Part shown: piece by piece, positions 10,860 to 22,512 of the stretch
How positions within the stretch are numbered: position 1 is the stretch's first letter
How the letters are laid out: each line of letters opens with the position of its first letter
Assembly: GCF_007655135.1 (NCBI RefSeq)
Contig: NC_045128.1
Span: forward strand, 26,754,811-26,818,810
Source of the DNA: Punica granatum
Lineage: Eukaryota; Streptophyta; Magnoliopsida; Myrtales; Lythraceae
DNA length: 64,000 nt
Direction: 5' to 3'
Position numbers and translations under genes: made by a program
Notes under the pieces: generated by a model
Seen by the model: only the letters and a program-made list of their open reading frames with translations
Told to the model about the DNA's origin: nothing
Databases searched by the model: none

Positions 10860-11560
10860 AAGGTTGTCTTCATTCTTCGATTACAATTTTATTTCCGGTG
10901 GTATGGGTATGTCGACGTATATTCACAGAGGAGTAATCCCTTATGGAATCGAGTTATTGGAAAGGCCATTTAGTGGCATAGCCAAGATCAAAAGATAAAG
11001 TGCGGCATAAACTATAAGGATCTAGACCATATATTTGTTATCTATATATGAATGCGTCATGTTCATAAGTTTTGATACTACCATGGATGTCGATAAAAGT
11101 AGTAGTAAACAAAAACGAAACGAAATACAAGACTTTTCTCAAATGTCCTCAACCGGTCTAAATTCTTTTCATTTAATTAAGTAATGTTTGGAAAGGGAAT
11201 TTGGTGCAGTGAAATATGATGGAGTCTTTCTGAAGAACTATTCCGTGAAGCCAATTAAATGGGATGATACATATCCGCTATATACCATGTGGAAATTTAA
11301 TATGACAATAACCGTCTACTTTGAAAAGAAATAATCTTCTTAGGATTACAATATGGTTCGATATTTATTACTTAATACTCTCCTAAGTTCCTAACACGAT
11401 ACCTATTCTTGGAATACTCAGATTTTGACGAGGTGTGAACTCATACGTGTGCGAAAAACCCACTCTTACTTGTCGTGGGCCTCGACATATAAAAATAACC
11501 CATCACACTGTCATGGGCCTGGACAAAAATAAGGCCCGGCCTACTTTCCGGCGGGCTTCT
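10860..11560. other. Intergenic
   Basis: No gene seen. 11400-11550 is GGGCC/CCCAC-containing DNA upstream of the next gene and probably includes its promoter, but I could not pick out a TATA box. Confidence 0.5.
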
Positions 11561-11587
11561 TCTCTCTCTCTCTCTCTCTCTCTCTCC
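11561..11587. repeat. (CT)n tract in putative 5' UTR
   Basis: CT dinucleotide run about 205 bp before the ATG at 11791. CT-rich leaders are common in plant 5' untranslated regions; this one probably lies in the leader of the 11-exon gene. Confidence 0.7.
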
Positions 11588-11790
11588 CTTGCTGAAAGTT
11601 TATCTCTCCTCTGCTGCTCCTCGGCGTTGCACGGCGGCCGCTGATCCCTAACCTCTACTGCTGCCGCCCCCGTCTCTCCCTTCACCGTCGGCCTTCTCTG
11701 AGGATCCCTAAGGAGCTCCCGATCCTCGCGGGCTTCAACTGCTCCCACCTTGTCTTCGACCTCGACTGTCATTTGCCACTGGTTCCCGCC

Positions 11791-13128
11791 ATGCAAGCCA
11801 TCTCCAGAGCACGGAGATTGCAGAGCCTTCTCAAAACCTCACTTCGTCCCAGCTCGGCGCGACTAGGCTGTCTTAATGACGGTGGAATCATCCAGTCCTC
11901 TTGCGGCGACCCGCAGCAAATTTCCAGATACCAGAGCTCGTACTCTGCTCTCGGCTCCCTCCGCTTCTCAGGTCAGCTGCGCTTCCTGTTCACAGCTCAG
12001 TTTTAGATCATACGTTTTTGATTGGAAGTCGAAATGGCGGTCTTTGACTGCTTTGCTACTGTTGAAGTTGGCTTCTACTTGCGAAGTGATGTTTAGGATG
12101 AAGCGGAATATTGTAATTGGCTGATTAATAATGAGGAGAGCCTTTCAAATTCTCAACTCTAACTGAAAACCGCAGTTAGCTGTGTCGCATTTTTGACTTC
12201 TCGCTTGAAAACTTGCAGGGCTAGTTCAAGACAATGGCTTGGGAGCGGCACGCCATTTGATTATACCGAGCGCATCATATTCTTCCAGTGCGAGCACAGA
12301 CGCTGATGGCCCCAGAGGTTCTTCCTGTTCTCTTCTGCTTTTGGGGAAGCTTGTTCCTGAGTTCATGTTCTCATATTTGATGGGATTTTCTTTTGCAGAT
12401 ACTGTGAAAGAATTGCACGAGAAAATTCTCGAGTCCGTAAATACGAAGAGAACCATGGCTCCAAATGCTTGGACGTGGTCTATGATCGATAACTGTAGAA
12501 ACCCCGAGGATATTAAGCTTCTCTTTGATGCATTGGAAAAGCTCAGAAGATTTGTTAGTTGAAACTCTATCTAGAATATTCAATTTTAACCTAATTGTGC
12601 AAATGTAGATTGTCCGACCACCAGTTTTTCCATTGCAGAGACTGTCAAATCTTCGTATTCATGAAAACTTCAACTGCCACCTTTGCCGAGAAGTTGCAAA
12701 AGCATGCGTCCGTGTCGGTGCTCTCGATTTTGGTACTCCCTGCTTCAGTATTGATTTCCTAAACTCTTATATCTGTCATTAATGCCCTAGCAGACATGCA
12801 GGAATATCTCGTGGCTGAATAAATAGCATGTACAATGGAAACTTGGCTATTGCGGGTTGAGAAAATGTAGGCGCAGGTGTCCTGCACTAAGAAATCTCTT
12901 CTACTAAATTTTGCATACAGTATGGTTTTAGTAGAAAATTTCTGGAAGGACCTCTGCCACCATAGCACAATGAGTAGGATAGCAAATAGAGCAATACTTA
13001 AATTTTCCCAACATGCAGCCCATTATGTTGTTCAGCACCTACACTCAGAATTTAGCTTTTGTCATGAGGATGTAGGTGCATATCTTTGTTTGTTCAATCT
13101 ACATCATCTGTATATATATATATAAGTA

Positions 13129-13163
<35 letters not shown>

Positions 13164-16100
13164 CCTATGTCTTCTTCCTTTACCCTCCATTTGGATAGAG
13201 GGAAAGGAAGGGGAGGGGAGGGAAAGCTGAATGAGCATTCCCTTCCCCCCAATACAATAATCCCTCCCCTCATCACCTTTTTCTCCCTTTTCTGTCTATC
13301 CAAATTGTTTTCCGATAAGTAAGGAGTGACCAATCCAACTTGTGTCCATTGGTGGGGCAAGAGTTGAGTTTCCACTTGAATCATGGTGTTTGTAACTCTT
13401 CAATGAAATGATACTATCGCTCACTTGATTAAATATGTTAAAGTTCTGTGTAGTATTTAAAATCATTGAATCGGGTTCTAGCTTCTAATTCTTTGTACAT
13501 TTCCAGCAAAGAAGACTCTGTGGAAGCATAACGTGTATGGTTTGACTCCGTCTATTGCATCAGCACACCACTTACTGGTAATGATGCATTTGTATCCATT
13601 ATGGTGATTTTCTTCTGTCAAAGGTAGTGTGCTCTTATGTTAACTTGAAAAATTCCATACAGTCACATGCAAAGCAGCACAATGATGCTAAACTTTTGGA
13701 GGAAGTAATGAAACTTGTGAAAAGGAATGATTTGCCATTGCAGCCTGGTACAGCAGATATTGTTTTCAGGTGCGACTTCTATTCTTTAAACAGCCTTTAG
13801 GAAATGATGCCTCCTTTTCTCTGGATTCTGTTTTGCAAAATTAATAACAATTCAAGGTAATTTTTTTTTATATCAAGATATTTCTCTGAAGGTGGTGTAC
13901 TGTAAATTGTTGTGGTGTTTCACTTTTTCTAAAGCAATTTTAAAAAAAGTCATTGAGTGATGTGAGACTAGCCAGTCCAAACTCTTTGTTCACTGCCGTG
14001 GCATCTGAAGTCTGCCTTTGAAAATCTGCCAGCTTATTACACTAATGTTTGCCATACCGGTTTGCATTCTTTTATCTGATTAGCTGAAGTCTTGTGTTGA
14101 AGGTTGAACTGGAAATTGGATATCCATGCCCAGTTAGAGGGAGATATGTCACTAAAGCTGTGCAAATCTATGCTCTGACAGAATATGAGTGATCTCAAGA
14201 GCTCTTCTTTTCTTGTGAAAGAATATTGGCTGCTTTATTTTAGATGGCATAGTTTTACTTGAATGAGATTAGAAATCGGAGAAATACTTTGAAGCATGCT
14301 TGTTCGTGTGCCTTCCTATATGATCTCCAGCTAACTCGTTTCAATTTGTGCACGCTGAACTTGATATTGAACATCAATTTTGTTTGTTCTTGCATGTCTC
14401 GATCAACAATTAGCCCACCTCTTTCCTCATGCCATCACCGCCTTGTCTTGCTGAAAATTATCCATTTTGGACTTTGGCCATTTTGATAATTCTAAATTAT
14501 ATTATGTTGAAAACTTTGCAGCATATGCTATAACACAAATAACTGGGATTTGCTGGCTAAGTATTCTAAAAGATTTGTCAAGGCTGGGGTGAAATTGCAT
14601 AGAGCGGCTTTTGACATATGGATGAATTTCGCTGCTAAAAGAGGTTCATAACATGTTCTTTTCGTTCAACTTATTGTTTCAGCTTAATTTCTTGCTATGA
14701 TTTCATTTGGTTTGGAGTAAGTTGGCATGATCTATGGCTTAGTTTCTTAAGCTTTTGAGGTTATCCTTTTATAGGAGATGTTCAGTCCCTCTGGAAAATT
14801 GAGGAGTTAAGATCCCAGTCCACGAAGCAGCATACCCCTGGAACGGCAATTGCATGTGCTAAGGTAATCTAATATGGAGCAGTGTTAATAATTTAAATCA
14901 GCTGTTGGAAAAGTACATGTAATTAGATATCATGGAAATCTATCAAGATTGTCAGGTGAAGCATTCATATATATATATGTACTAATAAAAAAAGGTGAAG
15001 CATTCATATAGTTCCTCTGCAGGGTCTTCTACTAGAAGGCAAACCTGATGAAGCTGCTGCTATTGTTCATGCCATAAATGAGGTGAGTTTTCATAAATAC
15101 ATGCATAAATCCATATGTTTCCGCCTTCTCCCCTTCACTAGTGAATCCCAAAAGTAGAAGAATAAGCAATTATATTAAAAGCATTTGGAAGCCAATACAT
15201 ATAAATATCGCAAGGGAGGAAACTGATGACCTGTCTATTATGTTCTTGTCTCAAGTTCACAAGGAACAAGTTTGTTTTTCAAGGGGAAAAAAAAAAGAGG
15301 AACAAGTCTGTTTAAGCAGGAGAGAACCTGTCAGAAGCGATTTATATTCGTCTGTGGAAGGCCTGATAATCTATATGCACTTGGTTTATCCCAGAGTCTA
15401 CCTGACACGAAGCAAGGAAGCATTGTGGTTGAACTTCAAAAGCTCGTGAGTGAGTGGCCTTTGGAAGTTATCAAGCACCAAAAACCTGAGGATCGCAAGG
15501 TAATGCTAATTTGGTATCAGCACCCGTTCTCTTGCATAGACAAATTTCTTATGTGCATTTCTTTCGAGGTCCATTTGTTCAGTGTAAGAAATTTGTTCAG
15601 GAAAATCTTTTTGCTTATCTGGCCACCATTCACTAGGAAAGCTAGCTTAGCTGAAATACCCTCGCTATTCTCATATCTGTAAGTCACTCCCAGAGATGCA
15701 TGGTGATAGGACGCATCCTATCCTTTGCAATTTCTTCTCAATTTGATCCCAGGGTGCCCCTTCACGGCTCATCCTTTCACAATGATTGGGTTGAATATTT
15801 AGTGGTATCAGGGATGTTGAGCACGGCATTTGCCATTTCTTGGCAGCATACATTTGCAACTTTTCCAGCCACCTCTCCTATGTGAAGCTATATTCTTTTT
15901 GTTTGGTGCTGCAATATCAAAATGAATAAAAATAGATCACTCTTTAGAAACTTTATTTTCATGTTAAACGTTTCCTCCTTGGAAGATCTCCTTGCGACAA
16001 ACCGACCGTTACCATTTTCTCTCTGACTCTTTTAGTTGAATTATATACATTCAGCCTTAATGGATAGCTACTCGTTTCTTCCTGTCAGGCATTGGCAGCT

Positions 16101-16211
16101 GCTTTGAAATCCCATATCCCAGCCATGGTCAACAGTCTACTGAACACAACTGGCCTTCAGGTGACTGTTAACATGGAAGATTTAATCAAGGCTGAGGAAA
16201 TTTCTGCCTGA
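11791..16211 (+). CDS. Mitochondrion-targeted helical-repeat (PPR-like) protein, 11 exons, 426 aa
   Basis: Eleven exons join in frame with GT-AG borders: 11791-11971, 12219-12317, 12399-12553, 12639-12732, 13507-13577, 13663-13769, 14522-14643, 14775-14863, 15023-15082, 15320-15499 and 16089-16211 (1,281 nt). The N-terminus MQAISRARRLQSLLKTSLRP is Arg/Ser-rich and lacks acidic residues, as in mitochondrial presequences. The body is predicted helical, with repeat-like pieces such as CREVAKACVRVGALDF, GVKLHRAAFDIWMNFAAKRG and GLLLEGKPDEAAAIVHAI, which resemble PPR/TPR helical hairpins. It ends VTVNMEDLIKAEEISA. Every junction keeps phase and no stop interrupts, which argues for a working gene. 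I chose ATG 11791 because the frame upstream has no ATG. The exact family is not recognised and PPR is a tentative label. Intron 4 holds a TA microsatellite and a probable MITE. Confidence 0.85.
13111..13161. repeat. (TA)n microsatellite in intron 4
   Basis: Two runs of TA dinucleotides (13111-13124 and 13131-13161) separated by AAGTATC, inside intron 4 of the 11-exon gene. Confidence 0.9.
13183..13315. mobile_element. Small MITE-like inverted repeat in intron 4
   Basis: Near the left end CCATTTGGATAGAGGGAAA faces TTTCTGTCTATCCAAATTG near the right end, an imperfect inverted repeat of about 18 bp. The interior is G/C-rich and purine-pyrimidine skewed. The target duplication is unclear. Confidence 0.4.
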
Positions 16212-16585
16212 GGGGATCAAATTTTTGGTCTAGCGCACAAGCATGCCGAGCAAAATATAATGTAACCCCAGAGTTCAGGTCAGTGCATTCTAACCCAGAA
16301 TCTGGCAATCTGCATCCAAGAAGCTAGATAAATTGTACTATCAAGTCATATTTGGAAGCAGGTTCATTTTGCTTGGTAGAATAAATTCAATCTCTTCCGC
16401 CTCAGGAAATATATCTTGATCATGTTTCCTGCATAGATTCAGTGTCCACTCTAGAAGAGATTCTGGAATTATTTGTTCCTGTTGATTGAGGCAATTTTAA
16501 ATTAGAGTTTCTATTTTTGATCATCATCTAATGATAGCTTTTGAGGAATTACCGTGGTATTGCTGCTCGACGAATCATTGCATAT
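16212..16585. other. 3' UTR and downstream flank of the 11-exon gene
   Basis: No further coding sequence. AATAAA-type words occur (for example at 16380), but the polyadenylation site cannot be fixed by eye. Confidence 0.5.
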
Positions 16586-16785
16586 ATTATCACGGGGTAG
16601 ACCTCAAGCCGGAATCAATGATTCTGGAACAGAAGAATGACTGATTGAATGGTTAACATAATAATATGTACGGAAATCCTTTATTATCACTGGGTAGACC
16701 TTGCGTCCATACTAAAGCCGGAATCAATGATTCTAGAACAGAAGAATGGCTGTTCGAATGGTTAACATAATCGTATGTATGGAAA
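16586..16785. repeat. Tandem ~100-bp direct repeat
   Basis: Two adjacent copies share GCCGGAATCAATGATTCT, ACAGAAGAATG and GAATGGTTAACATAAT, offset by about 110 bp. Confidence 0.8.
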
Positions 16786-16810
16786 GATCTATCTTAGAAA
16801 GTTTCTGTGT

Positions 16811-17520
16811 GCTTTAAAAGTGACAATAGTGTAATAATCCTATATATACAGACAAGTAATGAAAAATATATATTAGGCAACATTTCTGGACAATGTCTAC
16901 TTTGATTTTCAATTATTATCCTATTCTTCTATCAGTTAGCTACCACCATACATAGTCCTACATTATGCCTTATAACTATGTAACTCAACAAGAAAAATCC
17001 GCATTTCTGGCGGAGCAAGGCATGATATCTAAATAAGATAAGGGGAAGAGAATTTGGCATCTCTTGGTAGAATAGGTAAAAGCACGACTTCTTTCAACTA
17101 TTATCCGAATACTGACTGAACGAGTTCTACTTTCTCCTTAAAAATTTCTGCTTAAAAAAAAGACTGCTGCAGGTGTTGGTTGATCCTCCAGTTCGAACTC
17201 AACCATCAACAATCAACCATCAGATGTTAATAGTAGTTACCATATTAGTGTTAGTTTGGGACTTCGGTTTGCTTGTCGGGAATCTTCATTTTAGAGATAT
17301 ATCGAGTCTAGGAGCAGGCACAGTGCTCAAAAGAGCACGAAAAGCAATTCCTATATATTGCCTGCGTGAAACGTCCAAGGAGCAAAAGCTACCGAGATTG
17401 ATAGGCTTACCCAAGACCCCTCCTAACCCTTCGATTCGCAGCCCTTTTCTCATCCAATATCTGCGGAAGTAGAGCGGGGCTGGGAAAGCCGCTTCTTCAG
17501 CTTTGGCATTTGTTCTGCAA
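16811..17520. other. Intergenic, possibly organelle-derived
   Basis: No gene with support. The sequence at 17040-17080 (GGCATCTCTTGGTAGAATAGG) and 17320-17500, with an open 99-aa frame at 17173-17472, has an evenly mixed composition that reminded me of plant mitochondrial DNA. That is an impression only. Confidence 0.25.
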
Positions 17521-18398
17521 ATTCTTGCAATAATGGGAAATTTCGTCGATTCGATAGAAAAATAAAAATTACTTTTCGACGGAATTTTTACAAGAAATTC
17601 CGTAAAAATGAAAAAAAAAAAATGAAAGTTATTTTCCGAGGAAATTTCTTTGTTGATCCGAGCACTCTCGTGAATTAAGTTTAGATAGAGAGAGCGGAAG
17701 TATCACTATCATAGGAAAATTCTGATGGAGTTTCCGCCAGAATTCCATGGAAGACAAGTAACATTTTTTTTTATTTTTTTATTTTTTTATTTTAGTGTAA
17801 CATTTCGACAAGTAACATTTAAGACCATTGACTCTGTGTTCGCGTTTGATGCTTCAAACGCTAAGACAGAAGAAAACACGTACACACACAAAATGTCTCC
17901 ATTTAGTAGCGTTCAACCAAATAAGGAGTTGTCATTTTTTTTTTTTAATAATCAGTATCTCTGTCAAATACACAGATACACCCAAATTAAAACTTGTAGG
18001 TCAAATGAGTTCGACATGGGTTGGTTCAAGCAATTCAGATTGTTTTCCTTAAATAAAATATCGGTTTCGAGTCATTGAATGTAGAAAATCAATGTTGGGA
18101 GAGTTTTACCCCTTAATGGGTTGATCTAATTCAAATTGAATTAATCGGAGTCCGTTGGGCTTTTGGATATTGGGGTACACACAAAAAAAAAAAACACGTA
18201 GGCCAAAGGGATGTAATGTGTTAGCATATGTGCTTTTATCCCGAATCAAGAAGTTCGTGATTTGATTTCCATCAATAGGACTTTGTGTGCCCTTTCATTA
18301 TCCATTTACTAGACAAGAACCATGAAACTTTCATTCAACCGTAATAAAAAAAAAAAAGAAAGTCAAGCGACATACCGAACATGCTTTGTTTTTTTCTT

Positions 18399-18816
18399 TT
18401 TTGGGTGCAAAAGTGCCACTTCCCAAATGGATAATTCTCGTATCTCAACCTGCAATCTTGCAGTTGCACCCCGGCCCCGACTCTCATGGGGCGATTAATA
18501 ATTGCCAGTTCTCTCGCAGCATCCATACACATATAGCAGTCTGCAGTTAAAAGTGCTGTATTGCAGACTGCATGGCCATATGCTCCTGCCCGAGGCGTGG
18601 AGTCCGTGCAATAATCGTATTTATCAGAGTAAGGAGTGAGTGTTACTAGTTTTTGAAACAGGTCGCTCAGTTGCCTGGGGAAAGGGCCTTCACGAAAGTA
18701 TACTTGCATACTGCATACTACCCTCAATGGTGCGTGTTCAGATTATCCGACACGATGTTGCTAAATACAAAGAACAGTTCAGCTGTGACAAATAAAACTT
18801 CCGGATAAGCAGCCAT
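18399..18816 (-). pseudogene. Gnk2-domain (ginkbilobin-like, DUF26) secreted protein, broken copy
   Basis: The Gnk2 core is readable on the minus strand: GPFPRQLSDLFQKLV, YGHAVCNTALLTADCYMC (the C-x8-C-x2-C signature) and GVQLQDCRLRYENYPF. Upstream, an ATG at 18814-18816 starts a signal-peptide-like stretch (MAAYPEVLFVTAELFFVF), but relative to the intact paralog at 22026 one base is missing near 18740-18760, which puts the signal peptide out of frame. At the end, the codons matching Cys-Glu-stop are now Gly-Lys-Trp, so the final cysteine and the stop are both lost. A cysteine after AIIN is also replaced by Arg. Gnk2 proteins are small secreted antifungal lectins; this copy is probably not functional. 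Confidence 0.8.
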
Positions 18817-18879
18817 GTATATTGTATACTACACTGATGTGCTATCTTAAATTCTTTCGTTTTCTCTAATTAATGAGGA

Positions 18880-18889
18880 GTATATATAA
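18880..18889 (-). promoter_or_regulatory. TATA box of the broken Gnk2 copy
   Basis: TATATATA about 65 bp upstream of the ATG, in the same flanking context (TAATGAGGAGT) as the box before the intact paralog. Confidence 0.5.
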
Positions 18890-19200
18890 AATGACCAATG
18901 ATTCTTTCTTCGTGTGATGTGTTTCTACTTTATTATCATTCTTCTCTTAGTCGGAGATCAGGAATATACGATTTTTATACGTCTGATAAGAATTTTGTGG
19001 TTCTTATGCTTTGCCTTTTGCGAATTTCCGGCAAGAACATTTGGCCGTCGTATCAGGACGGCACACCATCGCATCATACAGTCAATGCCAGAAATTGCAG
19101 CTACTTAAGATCCAAAGACTTGAAAATGAAACAGCCGCACAGACAACCCATACCAGCAGCAAAATAACAAAGAGAATAAAAATTCTATGACACTCTGTTT

Positions 19201-20087
19201 ATGTTAGAACGTAACATCAATTAGAGTTGAACAATGTTTTTTTTTTCTTATTCCTATGATTCACATTGTATGTCACATGGCAAGGTCATTGAAAATGCCT
19301 TCACAAAAGATATAATAATAAGGAAACCCGCTAATTAAAATTACTTAAGGAGTTATATCCCACGCCATGCTACAAGTTCAAACAAATATGACCCTTATAA
19401 ATGATTTGCTAACAAGATAATTCACATTCTAACTTTGGTTCAATTGCTTTTCATTTTTTATTTAGTGATTTTATTATATATATGAAAACCCGCTAACTTT
19501 TTCTTCTTAAATTTTTGAAATTTAGTTTTTATTTTAAAACTTATTAAATCAATGTTTTTGTAATATGTGACTTTGTCCTACTGGCTTCAAAATCCACGTC
19601 AACCTCAATTGACGGAAAAAATGACAGTAGAATGAAATGGGTAAGAATTAAAAAAGAAGAAGAAGAAGCTTAGGATCAAAGTGACAAAAATGCTAAAAGT
19701 TGAAGATCAAAAGTGTCATTTTTCCTGATTTATTATATTTATCAACTGAATAGATTTCAAGATATACCAAGAAAACATGGAAATGTTCATGCTTGTTGGT
19801 CGTTGCTTCAAGTGCCGCCGGTAGCGTATGCAGGAATGACTCGGTAGACTTTAGTGTATGCAGGGATGATCGGTTGAGTTCCCAAGCGCCCAAGCGATAG
19901 ATAGGGCTTGGAGTTAACGAAATCGTAACGGAAATCCTACGCGGAGGCTGACATTGTTGACAGAACTCTAAACACCAATAAGCCTGTGACACGTATAAGA
20001 GAAGTTATTTTTAAAATATAAATAAAAAACTGAAAAAATTAATTAAGAAAAAAAAATGTGGAAGGGAGAGTTGGTCTTCCCTATCAG
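19201..20087. other. Intergenic AT-rich region
   Basis: No recognisable gene. The 99-aa minus frame at 19693-19992 lacks any domain I know. Confidence 0.5.
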
Positions 20088-20721
20088 TAGAGCTAACATT
20101 TTCTGACACGACACGATAACACGACATTGATACGATACAGAGTTGAATGGGGTTCGGGTTTGGCTAAATGTGTTTTTGGTCTAAACGGGTCAAACTTGTA
20201 TAACCCGTGTAAATAGTAGTGTTTTAACGGGTTGCACCCTTATACCCGTATAAACACGAATATACCCATTTAATTAAATGCGTTTTAGTATGTTACTGGA
20301 CATATTAACCTATTTACCCATTTATGAGGGTAAGTATGTTGTGATATTTTCATTGGATAATGAGTGTGATTTTATTTATTAGTACTTTATTATGCTAATT
20401 TTGTATAGTTATAACTGCATTTACAATTTAATTGGTTTTAATATTTTTTATCGTTTTTAATTGTGTAAATATTGCAGGAATGGATTCATTTTAGGTATTC
20501 GTGTTGTATCATGTGGGTGTGCATACATGTACACAATTAGACATGCTTAATTAAACGAGTTAAGTAGGTAGATCCGTGTCAACCCGGTAATAAACGGATC
20601 GTTCCGGATTTTCAATTTGTGACACGTTTAATAAATGTATCGTATTCGGATTGACATTTTTACACGAACTCGTTTAGATCCAACACACATAGACACGACA
20701 TGACACAGATTGTCAGCTCTA
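20088..20721. mobile_element. hAT-like non-autonomous element with GACACGACACGA subtermini
   Basis: The left end TAGAGCTAACA and right end TGTCAGCTCTA are near-inverted, and both are followed inward by CACGACA/TGTCGTG words. The interior is AT-rich with repeated ACCCGT/ACGGGT words and no coding potential. The flanking 8-mers (CCTATCAG and CCTGCCAA) match at only five positions, so the target duplication is weak and the superfamily is tentative. Confidence 0.5.
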
Positions 20722-21129
20722 CCTGCCAATCTCTGGCCCCCTCCCCTCACAGGCGAGTTCACCAGTGACCTTAGCATCTTTGTCGACCTTGCTAGTTGGG
20801 GGCAGAGGCCGGAGGGAAGCCCCATGATCTTTCCATCCCAACCTCTCTCTCTTACACTATAAATTGGGGTTACATGGAATTTGTGCAAACTGGGCATATT
20901 TGAGCTATTCGTGAATGGAGAAAATTTTCATCGAATCCCCATGAATGGAGAAATTTCTGATGGAATTCCTTAAAAAAAAAAAACTATTTTTTATGCAAAT
21001 TTCTTGGCAAAAATTGAAAAACGAAAATCACTTTCCAACATAAATTCAGTGTTGATTCGGGCACGTACTGTCGTGAATTACGTTTTGATCGACAGAAGGC
21101 ATCACTTTTATAGGAAAATTCTGGAGGAA

Positions 21130-21333
21130 TTTCTGCCGTAATTTCCGCGAGAAAACAGGTTTCAGTATTAATATTTTGAAAATTGTTTGACAGATATTTC
21201 ATTGGGAATTGATTTTAAGTTTCGTCAAATTTCCAACCAAATTCTCTTGGAATTCTGTTAGAACTTTCACGGCTAAATTTCTGTCGAAGAATTCCACCGA
21301 ATTCTCTCCAAAATGCTGAGTTTTCTTGTAGTG
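21130..21333. mobile_element. CACTA-type transposon right end (fragment)
   Basis: The sequence ends TTTTCTTGTAGTG, which read from the other strand is CACTACAAGAAAA, the classic CACTA terminus. It is preceded by clustered GAATTCC/AAATTTC subterminal words. I could not find the matching left terminus. Confidence 0.6.
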
Positions 21334-22025
21334 GTGCAAGCGTATTAGATTGATTATAACATTTAAAGACTACTTTGTTTTTCGATAAGTAATATAGTTT
21401 AAGACTATTGACTGCGTGTTCGTTTTCAATTCTTCAAACGCTTGGACAGAAAAAGACGCATACGTATACACAAAATGTCTCCATTTAGTAGCAACTCAAC
21501 CAAATACCTCCTTCTCCTTCTTGTGAGTTATTGTTATTGTTGTTGTTATTATTGTTTTTATTATTTTATTGTTATTATTATTATTTTAATATTAGTATTT
21601 TTTTTTGTTAAAAGGGATGCCAATGGGCTTATTTCAAAGAAAGAAAAAGATAAATAAAGAGGTATAAGTAATCCAACTAACAAGAATCGAATCTGCCACT
21701 ATATTACATTCCCTTTCCCATATTAATATCTCTATCAAATAAATGTACAGCCAGATCAAAACTTGTAGCTGAAATTAGGGCTAACTTGCAAATTACAGCA
21801 AGCTACATACGAGAAAAGGGTTTTATGTATTGACATATACTCTCATCCAGAATTAAGAAGTTGCAGGTTTTTATTCCTGTTACAAGACTTTATATGCCTC
21901 TTTATTTTTTATTCTTTTTTCCTATCCATTTGCTAGATGACAGCCCTTGACCATTATTTTAAAAGAAAAAGAAAAAAGGCAAACGATGTGCCGAACACAC
22001 TTTTTTTTTTGTGTGCGCAAAAGTG

Positions 22026-22427
22026 CTACTCACAGAACGGATAATTCTCATATCTCAATCTGCAATCTTGCAGTCGCACCTGGGCCCCAACTCTCATGGG
22101 GCAATTTATAATTGCAAGCTCCCTCGCAGCATCCTTACATGTCCTGCAGTCCGCACTTGAAAGTACTATATTGTAGACTCCATGGCCATATACACCTGTC
22201 GAAGGCATGGAGAGCGTGTAGTAATTGTAAGCAAATGTGTCAGGAGTAATACTCACTAGATCCTGAAACACGTCACGCAACTGTTCGGGAAAAGGGCCTT
22301 CACTAGAGAATAGTTGCGTATTGCAGAGTATGCTCAACGGGGTTGTGGTCGGATAACCTGACACAATGTTGTTAAAGACAAATAACAGTTCAGCTATGAC
22401 AAATAGAATTTTCAAATACGTAGCCAT
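22026..22427 (-). CDS. Gnk2-domain (ginkbilobin-like, DUF26) secreted protein, 133 aa
   Basis: The ATG at 22425-22427 (MATYLKILFVIAELLFVF) gives a clear signal peptide. An ATG 45 bp further upstream would sit only about 30 bp from the TATA box, so I prefer the inner one. The mature part has ILCNTQ, GPFPEQLRDVFQDLV, SADCRTC and QVRLQDCRLRYENYPFC, ending Cys-Glu-stop. This is a single Gnk2 domain with no kinase or second domain, like ginkbilobin-type antifungal proteins that bind mannan in the apoplast. The oddity is that the first cysteine of the C-x8-C-x2-C signature is Tyr (GVYNIVLSSADCRTC), which should leave one partner cysteine unpaired. The Asn after the first cysteine and the Glu of RYEN, which correspond to sugar-contact positions in ginkbilobin-2, are present. 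Whether it folds or is expressed is unknown. Confidence 0.75.
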   Translation of the reverse strand: MATYLKILFVIAELLFVFNNIVSGYPTTTPLSILCNTQLFSSEGPFPEQLRDVFQDLVSITPDTFAYNYYTLSMPSTGVYGHGVYNIVLSSADCRTCKDAARELAIINCPMRVGAQVRLQDCRLRYENYPFCE

Positions 22428-22502
22428 GTATACTATGTGCATGTTCTCATTGTTAACAATGTGTAATCTCAATTCTTTCCTTTTCTAATTGATGAGGAGT
22501 AC

Positions 22503-22512
22503 TATATATAAA
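22503..22512 (-). promoter_or_regulatory. TATA box of the Gnk2-domain gene
   Basis: The minus strand reads TTTATATATAGT about 75 bp upstream of the chosen ATG. Confidence 0.6.

Larger units (their letters stand above)
17530..19200. repeat. Segmental duplication, copy 1 (CACTA-like fragment plus Gnk2 gene)
   Basis: Matches 20950-22860 in the same order: subterminal-type repeats (AAATTCCG words), then GACTGTGTTCG with CAAAATGTCTCCATTTAGTAG, then the Gnk2-domain gene, its TATA region, and TTAGTCGGAGATC with the downstream flank. The copies differ at many positions and carry indels, so the duplication is not recent. Confidence 0.8.

Noticed and set aside
13086..13384. Frames of 78-84 aa around a TA repeat
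   Set aside because: They lie within intron 4 of the 11-exon gene and are made by the TA microsatellite and a MITE.
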